From: Staphylococcus coagulans
GTDB taxonomy: Bacteria; Bacillota; Bacilli; Staphylococcales; Staphylococcaceae
Length of the DNA stretch: 34,017 bases
Reading direction: 5' to 3'
Assembly: GCF_002901995.1 (NCBI RefSeq)
Contig: NZ_PPQN01000032.1
Coordinates: 1,848-35,864 of the forward strand
Below are positions 31,872-34,017 of the stretch, in pieces; position 1 is the first letter of the stretch; every line of letters starts with the position of its first letter. Below the pieces are notes generated by a model. The model saw only the letters and a list, made by a program, of their open reading frames with translations. It was not told where the DNA came from and searched no databases. The position numbers and the translations under genes are program-made.

Positions 31872-32353
31872 CTCACCCCTAAGCTTTCGTTTTCGACGAG
31901 TGAGGCACCTGCAACTTCAATTCCTGCTTTGATATCTTTCTTAATTTGCGTTTTATCGATTTTAGGTGCTTGTTCTACTTTGTATTTTTCAGGTATTACA
32001 TTCTCATCTTCAATTTGCGTAGTTTCTGATTTTCTTATAAAGTAGGTAAATTCTTCAGTCTTGAATTTCGTTTCACCTTTAAATCTCATCGAATCCAACA
32101 TGTAATTTTGAAGTGATTTGATTTTGTTTTCGTACGATTTACGACGTTTACTAAGCGCCTTCTCACGCTCTTTTAACGTGTTCACATCACCTTTTAATGA
32201 AAGAATCATCTTTTGCATAGCGTCATATTTACGTTTTTGCTCATCTTGAATGGCGTCTAATGTGTCTTTCACATCATCAAAACTTAATTCTTCATTTTCA
32301 AGCATTTCTAAAATAGCGAGCTCGTTTTGATTTAGATCGAATAAGTTAGTCAA
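31868..32353 (-). CDS. Gp157 family protein
   Basis: 161 residues matching the siphovirus Gp157 family: long coiled coil (about 40-95, ALSKRRKSYENKIKSLQNYML), then GETKFKTEEFTYFIRKSETTQIEDENVIPEKY and KIDKTQIKKDIKAGIEVAGASLVE. The family occurs in Gram-positive phage replication and recombination modules next to AAA_24 and DUF669, as here; a resistance role was suggested in the founding S. thermophilus phage, without a known mechanism. It overlaps both neighbours, so translation is coupled. Confidence 0.88.
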   Translation of the reverse strand: MTNLFDLNQNELAILEMLENEELSFDDVKDTLDAIQDEQKRKYDAMQKMILSLKGDVNTLKEREKALSKRRKSYENKIKSLQNYMLDSMRFKGETKFKTEEFTYFIRKSETTQIEDENVIPEKYKVEQAPKIDKTQIKKDIKAGIEVAGASLVENESLGVR

Positions 32354-32561
32354 CGATTAACACCTCCTCTTCATCAGTAGTTTTTGATGTGTTGAAATGA
32401 ATCAATGGAATTTTATTATTCTCTTCTTCCAAATCCTTAATTTGAGCTTTAAGCTCGATATTTTCATCTTCTAAACGTTGGGCTTCATTTTTGTAAACCG
32501 CTCTTTCTGCGATGAGTTGGTCGTATCTTTCTAATGTGATTAACATTTTTTCGTTTTCCAT
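32346..32561 (-). CDS. Small coiled-coil protein
   Basis: 71 residues. About 10-48 are a clear coiled coil (LERYDQLIAERAVYKNEAQRLEDENIELKAQIKDLEEENNK), then a short acidic tail. It overlaps Gp157 by 8 bases and begins 11 bases after the DUF1108 stop, with a TAGGAGT site. No family recognised. It may pair with Gp157, which is also coiled coil, but that is inferred from context. Confidence 0.7.
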   Translation of the reverse strand: MENEKMLITLERYDQLIAERAVYKNEAQRLEDENIELKAQIKDLEEENNKIPLIHFNTSKTTDEEEVLIVD

Positions 32562-32572
32562 GATGTTTACTC

Positions 32573-32833
32573 CTAGTTTTTAATGAGTTGTGCCATGATT
32601 TTGTCTAAATCGTCTGTTTGGTATTCGATGTAGTCATACAACGCTGCACTGATAACCTCTTGTGCAATATCTACATCTGAAATATCGGACACTTTCGTTT
32701 CTGCGATGATTTTGTATGTCATGTCAGTGATTTCAATCAAGATGTAATCATCTTGTCTTGTGACATGCTTACGGAATTTGAAGCCTTCTACTTCAATAAT
32801 TCCTGTATATTCTTCGCCTTTCGGGAAATACAT
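32573..32833 (-). CDS. DUF1108 family protein
   Basis: 86 residues: MYFPKGEEYTGIIEVEGFKFRKHV, IEITDMTYKIIAETKVSDISDVDIAQEVISAALYDYIEYQTDDLDKIM. The pattern matches DUF1108 proteins, found in the early region of staphylococcal phages. An alpha/beta fold is likely. Function unknown. TTAGGAGG precedes the ATG. An 88-base gap with two inverted repeats separates it from the upstream gene. Confidence 0.8.
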   Translation of the reverse strand: MYFPKGEEYTGIIEVEGFKFRKHVTRQDDYILIEITDMTYKIIAETKVSDISDVDIAQEVISAALYDYIEYQTDDLDKIMAQLIKN

Positions 32834-32862
32834 TTTTCAATTCCTCCTAATTGTGGTAAATT

Positions 32863-32895
32863 AGGGATAGATATTTTTCTGAAATAATTATCCCT
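32863..32895. repeat. Inverted repeat upstream of DUF1108
   Basis: AGGGATA (32863-32869) and TATCCCT (32889-32895) are separated by 19 bases, in the leader of the DUF1108 gene. With the neighbouring hairpin it may fold the minus-strand leader or form an operator. No firm role. Confidence 0.4.
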
Positions 32896-32896
32896 C

Positions 32897-32933
32897 GACT
32901 GATTAGCAATTGCCGTTGCTATCAGTCTTTTTT
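32897..32933 (+). terminator. Rho-independent terminator on the plus strand
   Basis: GACTGATTAGCAA/TTGCTATCAGTC forms a 12-bp stem with one bulged T and a 6-base loop, followed on the plus strand by TTTTTT. The minus strand has no T run here. It overlaps the stop of a minus-strand gene, so it would end antisense (plus-strand) transcription. I see no strong plus-strand promoter upstream. Confidence 0.65.
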
Positions 32934-33092
32934 AATGCTTCGTAAAACCGCTTTTGTGCCGTTGTACGTCACGGCTTCTGATAGGATTACGACAAACAGA
33001 ATAGTAGTGAAGTACACGCCACTGAATGCTAAGACAGTTGTCAATACGATAGCGACTGATACGGTGTTGAACCATGCGATCAAATATTGCAT
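32922..33092 (-). CDS. Small membrane protein (56 aa)
   Basis: 56 residues starting MQYLIAWFNTVSVAIVLTT with two hydrophobic stretches (about 8-24 and 26-41) and a basic end (GTKAVLRSIKKD). GGAGG precedes the ATG at 33092, which lies inside the end of the HTH gene. No family recognised; similar small membrane proteins of unknown function are common in the early region of staphylococcal phages. Its last codons form part of the plus-strand terminator. Confidence 0.7.
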   Translation of the reverse strand: MQYLIAWFNTVSVAIVLTTVLAFSGVYFTTILFVVILSEAVTYNGTKAVLRSIKKD

Positions 33093-33304
33093 GCTTGTTC
33101 CTCCAATTCTTTAACAGCTTCATCTGACAAATCGTTATACGGAAATTTTTCGCGTGCTAATTGAATTGGAATTTTACCTCTAATAGCAACAAACCCCTCT
33201 TCTTCCATTTTTTCATTTAAAGCTCTAGTGATAGATGTAGCCTTACTTTTCGATACACCAGTTAGAACCTGTAATTCCTTTATGGTCAAAAATTGCTTTT
33301 TCAT
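33080..33304 (-). CDS. Small helix-turn-helix protein
   Basis: 74 residues. Residues about 5-30 (FLTIKELQVLTGVSKSKATSITRALNEKME) are a helix-turn-helix, then GFVAIRGKIPIQLAREKFPYND, similar in plan to DUF3173-type DNA-binding proteins. The C-terminal tail is acidic. GAGGGG precedes the ATG, which overlaps the upstream stop (ATGA). Probably a regulator of early genes or an excisionase-like factor; its target is unknown. Confidence 0.75.
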   Translation of the reverse strand: MKKQFLTIKELQVLTGVSKSKATSITRALNEKMEEEGFVAIRGKIPIQLAREKFPYNDLSDEAVKELEEQACNI

Positions 33305-33444
33305 TCGTTCCCCTCCTCAAAGTCCATTTCTAATTGTCTAATGACGTACATTGTTGATTGTGATGGAAACCAATTTGAAATGATGTCCATTACATCGTTA
33401 AAATGTTTCTGTCTTAACTGCGTTCTCGTTTTAATTCCGGCCAT
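33301..33444 (-). CDS. Hypothetical protein, probable 3' part of a frameshifted gene
   Basis: 47 residues from ATG 33444 (MAGIKTRTQLRQKHFNDVMDII...DFEEGNE), with no good ribosome site. The same frame is open upstream to a TAG at 33541-33543 and reads sensibly (QFVQHDLQLYQNINNDVNT). Joined to the gene just upstream by removing one A from the AAAAA run at 33522-33526, it would give one 102-residue protein with an N-terminal membrane helix. I think this is the second half of a broken gene, though internal initiation is possible. Family not recognised. Confidence 0.5.
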   Translation of the reverse strand: MAGIKTRTQLRQKHFNDVMDIISNWFPSQSTMYVIRQLEMDFEEGNE

Positions 33445-33460
33445 TGTATTTACATCATTG

Positions 33461-33610
33461 TTAATGTTTTGATACAGCTGAAGGTCGTGCTGTACGAATT
33501 GAAGATTTTGACAAATAATGATTTTTACTAACGATTCCCTCTATCTTCCAAACCTTCCAAGTCACAACTGCCATTGTGATAAGGAGGGTTACTTTGTATA
33601 ATCCTTTCAT
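33461..33610 (-). CDS. Hypothetical membrane-anchored protein, probable 5' part of a frameshifted gene
   Basis: 49 residues from ATG 33610 with a strong AAGGAGG 8 bases upstream. Residues about 3-18 (GLYKVTLLITMAVVTW) form a hydrophobic helix. After residue 29 the sequence (NHYLSKSSIRTARPSAVSKH) looks like out-of-frame filler, while the +1 frame gives a plausible continuation. It is the first gene after the divergent promoter region. See the adjoining ORF for the likely full protein. Confidence 0.55.
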   Translation of the reverse strand: MKGLYKVTLLITMAVVTWKVWKIEGIVSKNHYLSKSSIRTARPSAVSKH

Positions 33611-33641
33611 TATTTGTCCTCCTTCCTTTTAAAATGTTGTG

Positions 33642-33669
33642 TATAATGTACCTAACGCTATTGCGTTAG
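33642..33669 (+). promoter_or_regulatory. Plus-strand -10 box with operator-like palindrome
   Basis: TATAAT at 33642-33647 is a perfect -10 box; no clear -35 box is seen 17 bases upstream. Five bases on, CTAACGCTATTGCGTTAG (33652-33669) is a perfect 7-bp inverted repeat with a 4-base centre. It covers the expected start of transcription of the plus-strand gene at 33687, as a repressor site would. On neither strand is it followed by a T run, so it is not a terminator. The minus-strand early promoter may overlap. Confidence 0.55.
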
Positions 33670-33686
33670 ATTGGGGGTGTTACATA

Positions 33687-33914
33687 ATGAAACAGTTTAT
33701 TGATCCAGATAAGTTTGCATCCGCTTTTGTTTCTAACCCAAATGTTCCAAAAGCAGAAAACATAGATTCTTCTGTTGAACACTATTTTGATTTGTATATA
33801 AAAGCTTTTGAGCGGGCAGTTGAATACAATCAAACTATTGTCGATGAACAAAAGAAGAAAAAACCTGGACAAAAATCTAACGGTCTTAAAATCAGAAATG
33901 ATTTAAGAATTTAA
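33687..33914 (+). CDS. Plus-strand hypothetical gene (75 aa) inside the minus-strand early region
   Basis: 75 residues from ATG 33687 (MKQFIDPDKFASAFVSNPN, DSSVEHYFDLYIKAFERAVEYNQ, ending KKKKPGQKSNGLKIRNDLRI), with GGGGGTG 8 bases upstream. The same frame extends further up, but the ribosome site decides the start. It is the only convincing plus-strand gene. Helical with a basic tail; no family recognised. Its stop overlaps the stop of a convergent minus-strand gene, sharing TTAA. With its own promoter and palindrome it may be expressed in the lysogen. Confidence 0.7.
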   Translation: MKQFIDPDKFASAFVSNPNVPKAENIDSSVEHYFDLYIKAFERAVEYNQTIVDEQKKKKPGQKSNGLKIRNDLRI

Positions 33915-34017
33915 TCTTCGTAATAAGCGTTGAGCATGCGAGCTAGTACCTTGCAGTCCTCTTCGCTTATATCGTTTTCAACGAAAAAAAGTTGAATTTT
34001 TAAAAATAATACTGGAA
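33911..34017 (-). CDS. C-terminal end of an unidentified minus-strand gene (cut by right edge)
   Basis: The last 34 codons of an open frame that enters from the right edge: LFLKIQLFFVENDISEEDC, then KVLARMLNAYYED and TAA at 33911. Its reading frame is open to the edge without a start. The ending resembles the C-termini of some phage HTH regulators and small early proteins, but too little is visible for a family call. It is convergent with the plus-strand gene at 33687. Confidence 0.5.
   Translation of the reverse strand, partial: PVLFLKIQLFFVENDISEEDCKVLARMLNAYYED

Noticed and set aside
33639..33686. Longer start for the plus-strand 75-residue gene
   Set aside because: The upstream in-frame ATG at 33639 lies before the -10 box and the palindrome and has no ribosome site; the ATG at 33687 has GGGGGTG.
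1..34017. tRNA or rRNA genes, integrase, CI-type repressor, insertion sequences
   Set aside because: I looked for cloverleaf-like segments, integrase/recombinase motifs and transposase ORFs and saw none in this window.

Overview
The window is the lytic arm of a temperate siphovirus (phage or prophage) of a low-GC Firmicute, almost certainly a Staphylococcus. The host call rests on a set of protein families typical of staphylococcal phages (RinB, DUF1381, DUF1108, YopX, DUF3310, Gp157, dUTPase) and on a CHAP-glucosaminidase virion hydrolase of the phi11 gp49 type. Nearly every gene is on the minus strand, so transcription runs from the right edge to the left. Integrase and repressor are not in the window. 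The endolysin is cut by the left edge, and another minus-strand gene is cut by the right edge.

Layout in transcription order: (1) 34.0-32.3 kb holds small early genes, including one plus-strand gene at 33687-33914 with its own promoter and operator-like palindrome. (2) 32.4-26.4 kb is replication and recombination: Gp157, a Sak4-like AAA_24 ATPase, a DEAH helicase broken by a frameshift, a DUF669 protein with an SSB-type acidic tip, a P4-type primase-helicase, an iteron-rich probable origin, and a VRR-NUC nuclease. (3) 26.4-22.3 kb is accessory early genes: DUF3310, a methylase-like protein without NPPY, YopX, dUTPase and DUF1381. (4) 22.3-21.3 kb is the late switch: RinB, a small membrane protein, a sigma-region-4-like activator, then a promoter and two terminators before the terminase. 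(5) 21.3-14.0 kb is packaging and head: terS, terL, portal, minor head protein with a C-terminal Ntox50 toxin domain, a small Sm-like gene, scaffold, major capsid and an Ig-like protein. (6) 14.4-4.2 kb is connector and tail: head-tail joining proteins, major tail protein, the gpG/gpGT chaperones, tape measure, Dit, Tal, a repeat-bearing tail protein and an SGNH hydrolase. (7) 4.2-0 kb is baseplate BppU, a coiled-coil membrane protein, the virion peptidoglycan hydrolase, holin and endolysin.

Two recoding events are visible. One is a -1 slip on TTTGGGG joining gpG to gpT. The other is a probable +1 slip on CCC-T at the end of the major capsid gene, which adds 20 residues ending in nearly the same sequence as the C-terminus of the major tail protein. 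This resembles the Listeria phage PSA strategy. The most interesting accessory arrangement is the Ntox50 toxin domain fused to the minor head protein, with an overlapping acidic Sm-like gene that may be its immunity partner or regulator. Two early genes (the helicase and the first small gene) carry frameshifts, so the element may be a partly decayed prophage, or the sequence may contain errors.
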